In this document: piece by piece, positions 20,480-32,009 of the stretch
Numbering within the stretch: the stretch's first letter is position 1
Layout of the letters: each line of letters opens with the position of its first letter
Assembly (NCBI GenBank): GCA_015680685.1
Contig: MNCI01035860.1
Coordinates: 4,958 to 68,957, forward strand
DNA length: 64,000 nt
Direction of reading: 5' to 3'
Origin: Gnetum montanum
Taxonomy: Eukaryota > Streptophyta > Gnetopsida > Gnetales > Gnetaceae
The notes under the pieces: model-generated
What the model saw: only the letters and a program-made list of their open reading frames with translations
Database searches by the model: none
What the model was told of the DNA's origin: nothing
Program-made: the position numbers and the translations under genes

Positions 20480-21975
20480 AACTTTCCAACAACCCAACAG
20501 ATGCATCATGCCACCACATTATAGTATTCCACACTATTTTTCATCCTCATTACCACCCTATTTTTCACCTATCCAGGGTGGGAGGCAACTCATTCCAATG
20601 AGGCATCTATTTCCAATGCTACTTCACATTAGGATAAAAACTAGAATGTTTCAATAGCCAATGCAATGCAGCAGCATAATTAACTTTCATTCCCTCTTCC
20701 AGGACAAACCTCTGTAGTAGGGCCCTCAAAAATCATTCCATATGGCACACCTTCTACATCAACAATGTCCACATCACAACAGATTCCATCCACTTCTCAG
20801 CTAGCACAATATCATCCATCCTCCAACATGTTGAATACAAATTTTACAAAGTGCATGACTCGTAGTCATTTTCATGAAGACACTACTCCACTCTATTGAG
20901 AATGCTCTCTTCACTACCATGGATGATGAATTTTTTGTTCTACTTATGCCAATGAGGGGAAGTAACGATGGTTTAATGGAACCATCTATAGTCATTAAAA
21001 TTGCACTAGATAACCATTGGATTGATGCCATGGAAAGAGAGTTACAACAAATTAATAAAAACAACACTTGGAGCCTAGTTCCTCATCCATCTGGCTAGCC
21101 TGTTATCAGTTTAAAATGGATACTTAAAATTAGAAGAAATCAATATGGTGAAATAGAAAAATTCAAAGCTTTCCTAGTTGCCAAAGGATATCTCCAAAAA
21201 CAAGGTAGAGACTTTGATGATAACTTTGCTCCTGTTTCATGGATGGAATCCATGAGAATCTTTCTTGCCATTGCTGCACAAGCTAGCTATGTGGTTTATC
21301 AACTAGATGTGGCTTCTGCATTTCTCAATGGATTTCTTAATGAAGAAGTTTATGTGGAATAACCACCAGGTTTCATTGATGAAAAGACAACGAAATCATG
21401 TTTACAAGCTCCATAAAGCATTATACGGGCTCAAGCAAGCTCCACGTGCATGGTACGCATGTATTCATGCATTTTTCATGCAAGAAGACTTCACCAATAT
21501 TCAATCCTAAACAACAATACACAAAAAGGTATCTGGCAATGATTTTATTTTATTTTTTTATATGTAGATGATTTAATCTTTTTTTCATCTACAATTGCAT
21601 TAGGAAATAATTTTCTAAATTCCATGAAAAAGGATTTTGAAATGTCTGATTTAGGGAAGATGTCATACTTTTTGGGTTTTCAAGTTATCCAAAGAACAAA
21701 ATCAATTTCCATATGCCAAATAAAATGTTCCCGATCCTTAATTGAGAAATTTGGCATGATTAATTGTAATCCTTTAGATACACCACTTGCCCTTGGTACA
21801 AAACTTACCAAGGATGACAAATCCCCATCTGTCAACCCTTCACTATATAGATCCTTGGTTAGTAGTCTAATGTATCTCTCCAATACTCGTCTAGATATCC
21901 AATATGCTGTAAATTACCTTTTTCGACTTATGCAAGATCCACACAAATCAAATTGCCTCATCATATTTAACTAAT
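20480..21975 (+). pseudogene. Ty1/copia polyprotein fragment (RT domain)
   Basis: The plus-strand translation has the copia RT landmarks in order: WIDAMERELQQINKNNTWSL (20990-21070), LKWILKIRRNQYGEIEKFKA, VYQLDVASAFLNG (21295), LHKALYGLKQAPRAWY (21405), LYVDDLIFFSS (21560, with the catalytic DD), DLGKMSYFLGFQV and YRSLVSSLMYLSNTR. The fragment stops before RNase H. One stop splits the EEVYVE/PPGF block and a frameshift follows RAWYA. Both LTRs are missing. It directly abuts the third pararetrovirus copy. Confidence 0.9.
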
Positions 21976-22393
21976 ATAGTTTCAAGCTTTACAATTACAA
22001 GGAAGAACCTAAAGCCAATTCAATGTAGAAAATCCTAGGTGGATTGTATTGGGCATTAGTTGCAAAGAAAGCAAAAGAATGTCTTAAAGTTACCTTTAAT
22101 TATTACTGGACTATGGTTCAAGGTTATGCTGTAAATCCCTGTCTCTTAGAGTTAGATGAATTATTCAAGTCCATCCTAGAGCCTCATCCATTCCTAGTAA
22201 TCTATCAGCTCTAGCATCAGATTTTACTCCCAGTTCTACCCCTTGTTATGATGAAGAACCTCCTTATCATCAATCAGCAATGGTTGAAGTTGGTGAAAGT
22301 TTTGGGTCTAATCCTCTAGAAGAAGATCAAGTAGTTCCTCAACTACAAATACCCTAACTAGTACAAGTCCTTGCTTATGATAAGTATGGAGAA

Positions 22394-22804
22394 ATGTATA
22401 TCTATCCATCTGAAGATTCAACTACTAAGTTGTATGATGAAGAAGAAAATCTGTTTGAAGATGAGGACCATATGTTGCTAGAAGAAATTGAAGCTAGAAG
22501 AAAAAAAACTATCTTTGATGAATATTTAGCAAAAATCGTTGATGAGATGTCCTTCTTAGTGATTCAAGCTAAAGATGAAAGAGCAGTTCGTAGGAGGCTG
22601 TATCGATTAATAGTTCATCAAGGAGACGATGAAGTTCATGATGAGCTCAACGTAATGGGCTATGAACCTGAAATGCATCAAGCATATATGATGAGAAGTA
22701 AGAGTATTGGCCTTCCTCAAGAAGAAAGTGATTTATTTGAAGATCAAAAAGCTATTATGTCTTTTCACGAAGCTATGTTAAAGAAGATATCTTTTTTGTT
22801 GTAG
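22394..22804 (+). pseudogene. Pararetrovirus N-terminal region, acidic ORF fragment
   Basis: An open frame of 136 codons rich in Glu, Asp and Lys, with EEENLFEDEDHMLLEEIEAR near its start. It lies just upstream of the movement-protein block and reads in the same direction. It probably belongs to the viral polyprotein N-terminus. I cannot assign a domain. Related sequence upstream (22140-22390) has stops. Confidence 0.5.
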
Positions 22805-22860
22805 ATGGTAAATTAGAATTTTCTACATTCCCAAAGGATGCTATTTATAATTTTGCAAAT

Positions 22861-23530
22861 ATGTTTTCTACTCGTATGTCTACTTCTATGAAGCAATTTG
22901 AAGCTTTGTTAGACATTAAAGGCCATGGTATTCACCTTGTCTTTTTACCCTTCTTTACAGATGAAGAAGTCAATAAGTGGAAGTCTCAAGGGTATCATTA
23001 TGTGCACATAGGGCAAATTGATATTATTGTTAGTCCAAAATTTAACTATGATAATGGTGTCAAGTTTGTGGTTACTTTATTGGATAGTAGAGTTATTGGA
23101 GCAAGTTTAGATAGTGATGCTGATGAAATTTGGGAAGTTGCAAAAATCTATCAATTTAAAGGAATCCTAACAATGAATGCTCTTTGTTCTATCTAGCCTA
23201 ACTATCAGTTAGCTTTAACAAATGAATATATCTCATCGGCCTTGTTTCTCTATATAGAAATCCATGGAGTGCAGTTGTTGCTTGGATCTATTTATGCCAC
23301 TATTGGTGCTAATGGTACTTTTTAGCTAACCAATACCATCCTAATGAATCCTAAATTAAAGTAGGGAGTAAAATTCCTAGGTGGTAGCAAGCATCTTACG
23401 ACGTGTGGAAGGAGTATAGATGAAACAAGATGTGTTCAAGGTTTTCCCAAAGTTTAGTCCTATTTGAAAGATAAAGAGTTCCAGACTTATCGGAAAGGCA
23501 AGCATAAATGAAGCTACTATCCTGTTCAAA
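22861..23530 (+). pseudogene. Pararetrovirus movement protein, broken
   Basis: The first 112 codons are open (22861-23196). They contain GYHYVHIGQIDIIVSP and FVVTLLDSRVIGASLDSD, which resemble the conserved core of 30K-superfamily movement proteins (hydrophobic strand, then LLDxR). A stop follows, then NEYISSALFLYIEIHGVQLL, IYATIGA and NPKLK in the continuing frame. Proteins of this family act at plasmodesmata. Copies of the later part occur at 9117-9373 and 17690-17850. Confidence 0.75.
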
Positions 23531-23544
23531 AATTTGGAAGTACA

Positions 23545-24320
23545 GTGGTAATTTCGTTAGAAGTCTTGCCTCCTACACTACCTCTAGTGAAGCATCAAGA
23601 AGAAGGTGAATCATCAAAAGGTCAATCATCTTCACCTAATTTTGATACAAAAGGCACTATGTTTATGATGTTGACTCATAAGACTATTCAAGGTAAAAGA
23701 TTAGTTTTTGGTGGAAAGTGGCCCCCAAGAGCCTTTTATTTCACCAAAATTTCTGAAGATAAAGCTCTTAACACAAGGGCTTATTGTAGCTACCTTCTTG
23801 AGCATTCTATTAATTCTAGTCAAAATCAAAAGGATGAAATTCGCCAACTCAATTATTTAGTTAATTGGACTAGATATTATTTAGAAATTGGAATTTACTT
23901 GAAGGTACAGTGGTTAATTTGGAACAATCTATTAATAGGCTTGATGGAAGGTTAGGCGAAATTCAATAAAACATGAAAGCTTATGAAGACTCTATGTAAA
24001 AGGATAGACAAGAGAAGCAAAAAAAGAGGTTCCAAATGTTAAAAGAAGTCTTTACACTTGAAAATAAATTGAAGTTGTCAAAGCCATTAGAAGTAAAGCC
24101 AGTCTCATCAACCACATCAGTTCATGATCCAATGAAGGAATTGGTAGAGAAGATCAAAAATTAAAGGCTGAGAAATCTTTGAAGAATTAGCTAAGCCTAT
24201 TGACACAACTGCAACTGCTACATCTGCACCTCCCAAAGATGATGCTGAAAAGCCCAAAGAAGCTTCATCTCCCAAGTTTGATAAAGAAGACTATGGCTGT
24301 CAAACTAGATTAATGATGGC
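23545..24320 (+). pseudogene. Pararetrovirus linker region with coiled coil
   Basis: Starts with a 136-codon open frame (GGKWPPRAFYFTKISEDKA). A Lys/Glu-rich coiled-coil-like segment follows (RQEKQKKRFQMLKEVFTLEN, about 24005-24070), then a Pro/Ala/Ser/Lys-rich stretch. It sits between the movement protein and capsid, where caulimovirids carry virion-associated coiled-coil proteins. The exact function is not shown. Confidence 0.5.
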
Positions 24321-24389
24321 AAGAAGAACATTTCCATAACCACTGTGGCACCAGTACCAACAACCTCCATTGTTTACAGCATTCCAACA

Positions 24390-25460
24390 ATGGCTTGCAA
24401 CATCCATGCTAGTAATAGACATTGATTATCTACCACCCAAAGAAGTTCTTCATGCTATCCATCTCTAGATCGATCAACTTCACATTGCAATGAACATGCT
24501 GCATTTGGATGAAAGAACCACTATCATTGGTGGATTCACTAGATCTGCTGGCAAAATCAAACATTGGTGGGAGATTTTAACTCATGAACAATAGGAGCAA
24601 TTGCTGCAAAGTAGTTTGCAAGGTTTATTTATTTCTTTGGTTATAGAATTTATAGTTGATTTATTAGTTAATTTAATATTAGAAAATAAGTTGATGCTTA
24701 GTCAGAGAAAGCTCCATAATTTAGCATATTTTGAATAGTTTAGTGTAGAGTATGGTAAAGAAGTTTATAGGCAGGCCTTACATTGTGATCCCATGATTAC
24801 TTATCTATATTTAGGAGCTTTACTTGCCAAATTAGGTCATATGGTATTGTATAAAGCAATGCAGAAAAATATAGATTTGTCATTAACATATTTTACAGAT
24901 ATAGTTCATATGACTAGACAAGAACTACAACAAGCTTGTTATCATATTTCTCTTGCAAAGTTGTTACCCTCAGCAGATGCATGTGCAAATTTAGATGGTA
25001 TAGATGTCTTTGGTGCTCCTCCTCGAATTCTAAGAAAAGGTTTTTGATGCTCATAGAAGAAGTCCTTTCCCCAAAGAAGAAGACTCAGCAAAAATCAATT
25101 TCCAAGAGGACAAAGTATGCATCACAAAAGACTATTTGTTAAGCATCGATGTCAACCCTTAAATACAAAGTCGGTATGTTGTTACAACTACAAAGAGTAA
25201 GGACATTATTCTTATGAATGTTCTAGGAAAAAGGGAAATCCTAAGGTGAAGGCATTTTTTGATCAACATGTAGATGAATGGGAATCAGTAGATGATTTAA
25301 ATGTTGAAGGTGAACAAGTCTATCAAGTACACCTGCACTCTGATGAAGAAAATGAAGATCAAAGTGTTAGCGATGAAGAAACATCCTCAAAAGATGCTGA
25401 AGGATTGCTCTATATGGAAAGGTCTATGGAAACTTATGAAGATGAAGAAAACTGGATCTA
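24390..25460 (+). pseudogene. Pararetrovirus capsid protein with zinc knuckle, broken
   Basis: The core contains GKIKHWWEILTHEQ (about 24550) and an open 85-codon frame (24793-25047). A Lys/Arg-rich stretch is followed by a CCHC-like knuckle at about 25175-25235: CYNYKE, a stop, then GHYSYEC. The second Cys is Tyr (TGC to TAC) and one position is a stop. A strongly acidic tail (25300-25460, DEENEDQSVSDEETSSKD) follows, as in caulimovirid coat proteins. It packaged viral nucleic acid; it is inactive now. Confidence 0.75.
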
Positions 25461-25859
25461 GTAGTTATCTACTAAAGAATACAACAAGTTGATGGAATTC
25501 TTAAAAGAAGACAAAGAAGAAAATGAACATGAAGATTCATACTCCACAACCTCTAAATTTGAGTTTTCCATTAACCATTTTTCTATTTTGTAGGAATATG
25601 AAGAAGATCAAGACCCAAGTTGTTCTTCTACTTGGAATGTAAAGAAACATTGTTAGTTGGCTTCTCTGCTTCAAAACAAGCCTCTTCTAAAGAACAGTAT
25701 TCAAGATCAATCACTTCAAAAATGCTTCCTCAATTTATCATCACCCCATAAGAGAAATTATTTCCTATCCACCTTGAATCTCATAAAGCTAGTTATAAGT
25801 AAACGGTAGCATTATCTAATCATCAAATGCATCAAATCAAGCAAATGCTAAATGCCACT

Positions 25860-26280
25860 AGAGTTATCATCACTCCGGTGAAGATTGTTGTGGATGGTAT
25901 GGCAAATGAAAAAGTACAATGCCTTCATTGATACAGGTGCAACTCTCAATTTTACTCATAAGAATGTTTTAGAAGATTAGGTTGAATCCAAGCCATTCAA
26001 GATCGACACAATGAATGGTGTCCATTATTTAACTCAATTTTCTTTTGATGTTCCATTACAATTGGAAAATGTTGTGATTGGTACCACTAAATTTGTTCAA
26101 ATTAGTGACAATGGTTTTGATATTGATATGGGATCGCATTTTATGGATTCCGTAGCCCCATACATAGTTGAAACAAAATTGATTATTTGTTCTCCAGGAG
26201 TTGAAGGAAAAAAGCAAAAGGTCACTCTATCCAGAATTCCTCCAAAACTCCATCGCCATCAACATGAGCAATTTTGAGGT
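25860..26280 (+). pseudogene. Pararetrovirus aspartic protease
   Basis: AFIDTGATLNF at about 25920-25955 contains the D-T-G catalytic triad of retropepsins. A stop follows at EDxV. The next 88 codons (26011-26277) are open, with FVQISDNGFDIDMGSHFMD. Position between capsid and RT matches the family. A frameshift lies just before the active site. Confidence 0.8.
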
Positions 26281-26379
26281 TTGTTTTAGTCTGAAAATCC
26301 ATCACTTGTTGAAATTCTCACACAAACTCAATTGGAAGATGTAGCTCATTAGAAATATCAGTTCCGCCAAAAGATTATG

Positions 26380-27230
26380 AAAGCTATTGGTATTCACGGA
26401 GTAGCAACTACACCAGTGGAAGAGAATCTATTTTTGCAAGTGGTTGCAGAATTAAAAACATATTGTTGCAATCATCCATTACAGTTTTGGGCAATTGACA
26501 GTCTAGTAGCTCATATCCCTACTATGCATGCAATTGTAGTTTAGAGCAAAACCATTGTGCTCAATCTCGTAGATGTTGAAGAAGTTCAAAGTCAAGTGGC
26601 TGAATTTTCGAAGAAATGTCTCATCAGACCATCTCAATTTAACTATGCATGTTCTTGATTTATTGTTTGCAATCATGCAGAGCAGAAGCATGGTAAAGCA
26701 AGAATGGTTATCAATTACATTCCTTTAAATGTTGTTATAATAGAAATAAAGTGGCCTCTATTGAATAAAAAAGAATTGATCCAGAAACTAGCTGGTAAGA
26801 AGATTTTTAGTAAGTTTGATTGTAAAAGTGGTTATCATTAGATTAAAATTGTTAAGCAAGATGTGCATAAGATAGCATTCAGTACTTCTCATGGATTTTT
26901 TGAATGGTTAGTTATGCTTTTAGTTTGAAGAATGCTCCATCCCAATTTTAACATGGAATGGATGTCATATTTCAGCCATTTCAAGATTTTATAGCTAATT
27001 ACATAGATGATTTTCTTATCTTTTTTGATAACATGGAAGATCATGTAAAGCATTTGTAGAAGTTTACTGAGCTCTATAAGAAACATGGGATTGGTCTCTC
27101 TGGTGACAAAAAGAAGTTTCAGGTTGGTAAACAAGAGATTGAATTTTTAGGAGTTAATCTAAAAGATGGAAAAATTCATATGCAACCCCATGTCTTGCAG
27201 AATATTTCTTTATTTCTAGATTTTCTAGAA
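26380..27230 (+). pseudogene. Pararetrovirus reverse transcriptase, broken
   Basis: Blocks in order: KARMVINYIPLN (26695), FSKFDCKSGYH (26805), FSTSHGFFEWLVML (26880), LKNAPSQF (26925), NYIDDFLIFFDN with the Y-I-D-D catalytic motif (27000), KHGIGLSGDKKKF and IEFLGVNL (27150). This RT converts pregenomic RNA to DNA in Caulimoviridae. There are stops in the YH.IKI block and after QF, and a frameshift after VML. The same gene is found in fragments at 7340-8200 and 18900-19735. Confidence 0.9.
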
Positions 27231-27399
27231 TTTAAGGATCAATGTTTAAGGTTTTTAGGCTATCCAAATTATGTATAACAACATATTTCTAGGCTGTTAA
27301 ATAACATAATAGAAATCAAGCAATGCAAAAATCAAGTTCCATTTGCATGAACAAAGAAGGCAACATAGCAAGTGCAAGCTCTAAAGAAAGAATGTCAGA

Positions 27400-27830
27400 C
27401 TCTACCTCCATTAACACCAGTCCTCAAAGGACCATTCATCTTGAACACAGATGCAAGCTATGGTGCTTGGGTAGCCATGTTGATAAAAACTAGTGAGCCT
27501 TGAAGAGAAGAAGAAGAAATTTGTGCATACGCATCAGGAGTGTTTCAAAAGAATGAGCTTAATTATTGGCCAGCAGAGAAAGAAATCTTGGTAATAATAA
27601 AATTTATTAAAATTTTTCATGTTTATTTAATTGAAGAACATTTTATTCTTAGAATGGATTCTACCAATCTTGATACATTGCTAAAGTGAAAAATCAATTC
27701 GTCTTCGAAGTTGCAAAATTTTGCTTGGTGGCAGTTTCTCTTAGCTCAATATTCTTTCTTGATAGAAAGAATTCCAAGAACCATCAATTATTTACCTAAT
27801 GCCTTAACAAGAGAATTGAAGGGAGTCCCA
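27400..27830 (+). pseudogene. Pararetrovirus RNase H
   Basis: FILNTDASYGAW (about 27440) supplies the first Asp, NYWPAEKEIL (27565) the Glu, and LRMDSTNLDTLL (27650) a further Asp. INYLPNALTREL near 27785 matches the family end block (NxxADxLSR type). One stop follows LLK. It lies directly after RT, as expected. Confidence 0.85.
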
Positions 27831-28030
27831 ATGAAGATGATGCAGACCCAATCTAGCAGTAGTGAAATAGCTAGCAATAATGAAGATCTAGAAGAATGGA
27901 GAATGTGGTCACTCCAAATCCTTGAAGATCAAGTCCAATGATGTATACATATCATGCAATGCTTTCCTCAAGAGACATCAACAAGCATCACAAGGAATTA
28001 TGTCAACTTAGATTTTTTTTTGTGAACATG

Positions 28031-28865
28031 TGATGAGCGACAAGGTATCCCTATGCCCAACCATATGAATACGATAATTCACGCACGATCTAGTCGATCT
28101 CCAACGATTAAGTGCTTATGCACCTACATAGAACAAGGATGAGTTATGCAATCATTGTCCTCCCAAGCTTACTTGTAAGGTACAATTGTATGGTTAAGTA
28201 AACTCGAGGTATATGATTTTTTTATGTTTTTTATATTTTTTATCTTGGTCTCCTAAGTGCGTGAAATGAAAATATTTAGTTAACTAATGGCTTTTTGTAA
28301 CTCTAATGTTGATCGAATCCTAACACCAGCATTCATTCCCACTCTCTGGACACATCCTAAACTAGTGTAACACTACTAGGATTACCAAACACTAGTCATT
28401 ACTGAGTTACCAAGTGTTCCACGTATGCTCGAAGTGGTCATGCTGAGCATGCTAATTCATTGCTAATTAATAATTCTAAAGAAATAACATTGATTAACTA
28501 ATGACAGCATCAAATAAAAATAAATAACATTAAATGCAATGGTTAAGCTATTCTAAATGTTACAAGGTTTATCACAAATTTCATCTTTATTTCCAGACAT
28601 AATGTATGCTCAGGTAAACAATGCTCGAATAAAGATCCGTTCACTCTATGGCTCCTACTATGGGCACTCAAAAATAATTCTAACTCTAGAAGAGAAAAAC
28701 TACAAGATTTCAGCTAAGGGACTGAAAAATACTATCCAAAATCAAGCACCCCTATCCCTTATTTATAGGCAATGAGACAAGATCCAACATCGTGTGTCTG
28801 ATGTCACTTTGCTGATATGATATCATGTATCTAATATCGAGGGTCCATTATTTGGTGACTCATCA
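28031..28865 (-). repeat. Element B 3' LTR
   Basis: 835 bp, TGATGAG...CTCATCA. It is most similar to 44111-44972. TTATTTATA (TATA box on the minus strand) is near 28759. The polypurine complement TACCCCCATGAC follows directly. Confidence 0.93.
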
Positions 28866-29059
28866 TACCCCCATGACAGAATGAAAACTCATCCTCAAGT
28901 TCCTTAAAAAATATTAGGAAGGTATGGGATTACTAACTGAACGACAACTAACAGTGACATGGAATGACAAACTCAAAGTACCCAGTAAACAGATCAACAA
29001 ACGTATTACAGCATTGGTGTTCATACCCATTGTGGTGAACACTATACATAGATGACATC
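28866..29059 (-). other. Element B 3' noncoding region, LTR-proximal part
   Basis: Starts at the polypurine complement and continues across element C at 36223. It matches the corresponding part of A (15770-15965) in order. No coding signal. Confidence 0.75.
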
Positions 29060-29866
29060 TGATGAGTCGCGAGATACCCCTACACTCAACCATACGAATA
29101 CGAGCGTAGCACATGCAATCCGGTTGAACTTCGCAGACTAAGTGCCTACACGCCTTATGGAACACTTAGGGTTAATCATTCGTTGTCTTCCCATACTTAC
29201 TTGTAGTTTTCATAGTTGTATGGTTAAGTCTGAGGTATATGATTTTTATATCTTTTCTATTTTATCTCCTATGATATTGAGGTGAATTTTTGAAGAGACT
29301 AATTAACTAACTTTAACTAACTAACTAAGTCTAAATTAACCTAGCGTTAGCATCCATTCCCACTTATCATTCACACCCTGAACCAATGCAACCTTGGTTA
29401 CCAAACACTAATCGTTGTTGGGATCACCAAGTGTAATGCACATGCTTGAAGTGGCCATACTAAGACACTTAACTAGGAGAGAAGGGTTGAGAGAGATTTA
29501 ATAACTAATAAAGTGATTAAATAATAAACAATAAATAACAATAATTACAATCCTATTTAGCCTATTCCATGTATTGCAAGGTTTATCCAAGAAGTTCATC
29601 TTTATTGTCGTACACAAGCATGTGTTCAGGTACAATATTTGCTTGAATAAAGATTCGTTCACTTTGGAGTTCCTACTGCAGGCACATGGAAAACATTCTA
29701 TCTCTAGAGGGATCAAACTACCAGAGTTTCACTATGGTCTAAGCCTAGGATGAGAAACAAGGGAGAGCTACCTCTTATTTATAGATTTGACACCGCACCG
29801 CGATATCGCGTATGCAATATCGCGGGGGATGAGATATTGTGGCCCATGTGATATCGTGTTCCATCA
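29060..29866 (-). repeat. Element C 3' LTR
   Basis: 807 bp, from TGATGAG to CCATCA. It carries the richest run of GATATC dyads (29800-29860) next to a TTATTTATA at 29776, i.e. close to the U3 start on the minus strand. Confidence 0.94.
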
Positions 29867-30042
29867 TACCTCCATGACTGAATGAAAACTCATCCTCGAG
29901 TTCCTTACAATAATATCGGTAAGGTATGGGATTATTAACTCAAATGGAACTAATGGGATGACATGTGAACGGATCATCATTACAAGACAAGACAAAATTG
30001 GTGTTCATGACAACAAGAGTGAACACCTTATTACATTTGACA

Positions 30043-30240
30043 TCAGGCCTTATTTGGCAGCTGAGAAAGAGAGAGAGAAAAAGAAGTTTTGCTACTACCA
30101 ATGCCAATATTATGCCTTTCGTTGTCCATCCGTAAGTGCGTCATCGATCTTGCTCCTTGCATAGCTACTTCAGCACTGCTCCATTCTAAGTGTTCTTTGC
30201 AGATCCAATCCATTGTTGCATGATTTTCATCTGCACACAC
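30043..30240 (-). other. Small ORF in the element C 3' region
   Basis: 65 codons, MCADENHATMDWI then KEHLEW and LRMDNERHN, matching the frame at 15572 of element A. It is preceded on the minus strand by TTGCTAATAT and GTTGTGTGTGCAG (about 30265-30233). Function unknown; possible remnant of a spliced 3' ORF. Confidence 0.4.
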
Positions 30241-31714
30241 AACATAGTCTTTATATTAGCAAGGGTAAATGAATCACAATGTATTTGATACCTTACTTCG
30301 GTGAAAGGTCCATTGGCTGAGTTGTGGTATGACTGATTGCAAGTCTAGAGATATATTAATGGTGATTACCGAAGGTGTAGGCATTAGGAGAAAATCAAAA
30401 AAATTGGGCCCCATACCCCCATGACTAATTGTGAACCTCCGGTAATGATAGAATGGAGAAAGAAAAGGAATAAGAAAGATGAAGAAAAAGAGACAACGAT
30501 AACATTGATGAAATGGATGTCAAGATGGAAATGAAAAAAATAAAATTAATTAAAAAAATGTTAGGGAAAAGAAATTAATTGGTGCACCAAATCAGAATGT
30601 CAGTGGGTCCTCCCTAAAGTAGGCTCATGCCCTTAATGCCCTGACAAACCCACATTCAAAGAGTCCATAGGCTCTGGGAATGTCATTTGGAACAAGAGTT
30701 AAAGTCTTAACTACAAGAATTTACCAGAAAGAAAACAATGTATCCACCAAGATATACACTAATGATACAATCGACAATGAGGTAAACAATGGAGAGAAGC
30801 ATGGAGAGAAGAGAATGGAATGGAATCCCAAGAACAAGGTGGTGTACAACCCTTTGTGTGTTTCATGATTAATGTGACTTAGCAAATCTCATTCCAACTC
30901 TGGCCTCAAACCAACCACATCCAGTGACTTTGCATCAATGCATTTAGCTAATCCATCCCCTTGAATAATGAGAATGCTTCCCCCAAGAGCCACCACCATT
31001 CCGATGAAACAAATGAGGAGAGAATGGGAAGCGAGGAGGGCCTTAGTTAGAGGGAACATTTTTATTTTGAGTTCCATAACCAATGCTTGTAGCCCAAGGG
31101 ATTATTTTGTCTAAGGGATGTGCTTTGAATTCTCACTTTTATCTTTTCTCTCTTTTTTCTTTGTTTGTTTTGGTTTTTTTTTTTAATGTGTTTATACGTG
31201 AGAACCACACCATGCAAAGACTTTATTATTTTTATTGCTCAGCTTCCCGATGATTAGGTGATGTCGAAACGGCAAGAAAACTCAAAAAGAAAACATCCAA
31301 GCACCCAAGAGAATGGCCAACACAAATGCATCAAGTTCCCTTGAAGTCACACCCTTTTCAATCCTTGAGTCCTTCCTTAGTTTGAGAAGTCCCCAGTCAC
31401 TGATTCGTTAATAGGTCTTATTAGAAAAGGACTATACATTTCCAAGCTGAGAGAGACCATAGAACTTGGTGGATGAATGGATGAAGTGGACTCATTGCCT
31501 GCCATATCAAAAGAAACATACCTTAGTATCAACATCATCACTTAAAGGTAAAAACCAAACATTAGCAATCAGTACGAAAACAGTTCATACCATCATGAAG
31601 AACACTTATTAGGTGACAAACTTACAAGATGGATCACACATGCACACACACACAAAAAATGAAAAAGTATAACGATGTTGTAAAAAAAACAAGAAAAGTT
31701 ACAGAAATTTGTAA

Positions 31715-31915
31715 AACAAAAATGTGTAAAAAAAACGTGTAAGAAAAAAATGTGTAAAACAAAAATGTGTAAAATAAAAATGTGTGAAACAAGAATGTGT
31801 AAAAAAAAAGTGTAAAACAAAAATGTGTAAAAAAAAATGTGCAAAACAAAAACATGTAAAACAAAAATGTGTAAACCAAAAACATGTAAAAAAAATGTGT
31901 AAAACAAAAATGTAA
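31715..31915 (-). repeat. 14-15-bp tandem array (TTTTTGTTTTACACA)
   Basis: About fifteen imperfect units reading TTTTTGTTTTACACA on the minus strand. They make long Phe/Leu/His-rich open frames in two frames, which are a by-product of the repeat. Element D has about five units (58330-58410), B about three (37645-37700) and A one. Confidence 0.9.
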
Positions 31916-32009
31916 AAAGAACTGAGGGCCCCAAATGATTAGCATAGGTGGCCATCTCCCCCATGACTGAATAGAAAGGGAGAGATCCAAAATAATGAAC
32001 ATCTATTTG

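Larger units (their letters stand above)
22000..28025 (+). mobile_element. Endogenous pararetrovirus copy 3 (Caulimoviridae-like), main part
   Basis: A nearly full-length viral insertion in the order N-terminal region, movement protein, coiled-coil region, capsid with zinc knuckle and acidic tail, protease, RT, RNase H, all on one strand. This is the layout of plant pararetroviruses. There is no integrase and no LTR. All long genes carry stops. The sequence continues beyond the later insertion of element B at 44973-46020. The left end is uncertain because it abuts a copia fragment without a clear junction. Confidence 0.85.
29867..31960 (-). other. Element C 3' noncoding region
   Basis: Contains the polypurine tract, the small ORF with acceptor-like site (30240-30043 and just upstream), a PPT-like motif at 30415-30427, and an expanded 14-15-bp tandem array at 31715-31915. 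Confidence 0.7.

Noticed and set aside
29498-29716. Open frames in the LTRs (also 35885-36103, 28557-28775, 44788-44982)
   Set aside because: They lie inside LTRs, repeat with each LTR copy and show no domain.
31593-32002. Long Phe/Leu/His-rich minus-strand frames resembling membrane proteins
   Set aside because: They are produced by the TTTTTGTTTTACACA tandem array, run in two frames at once, and vary with repeat number.
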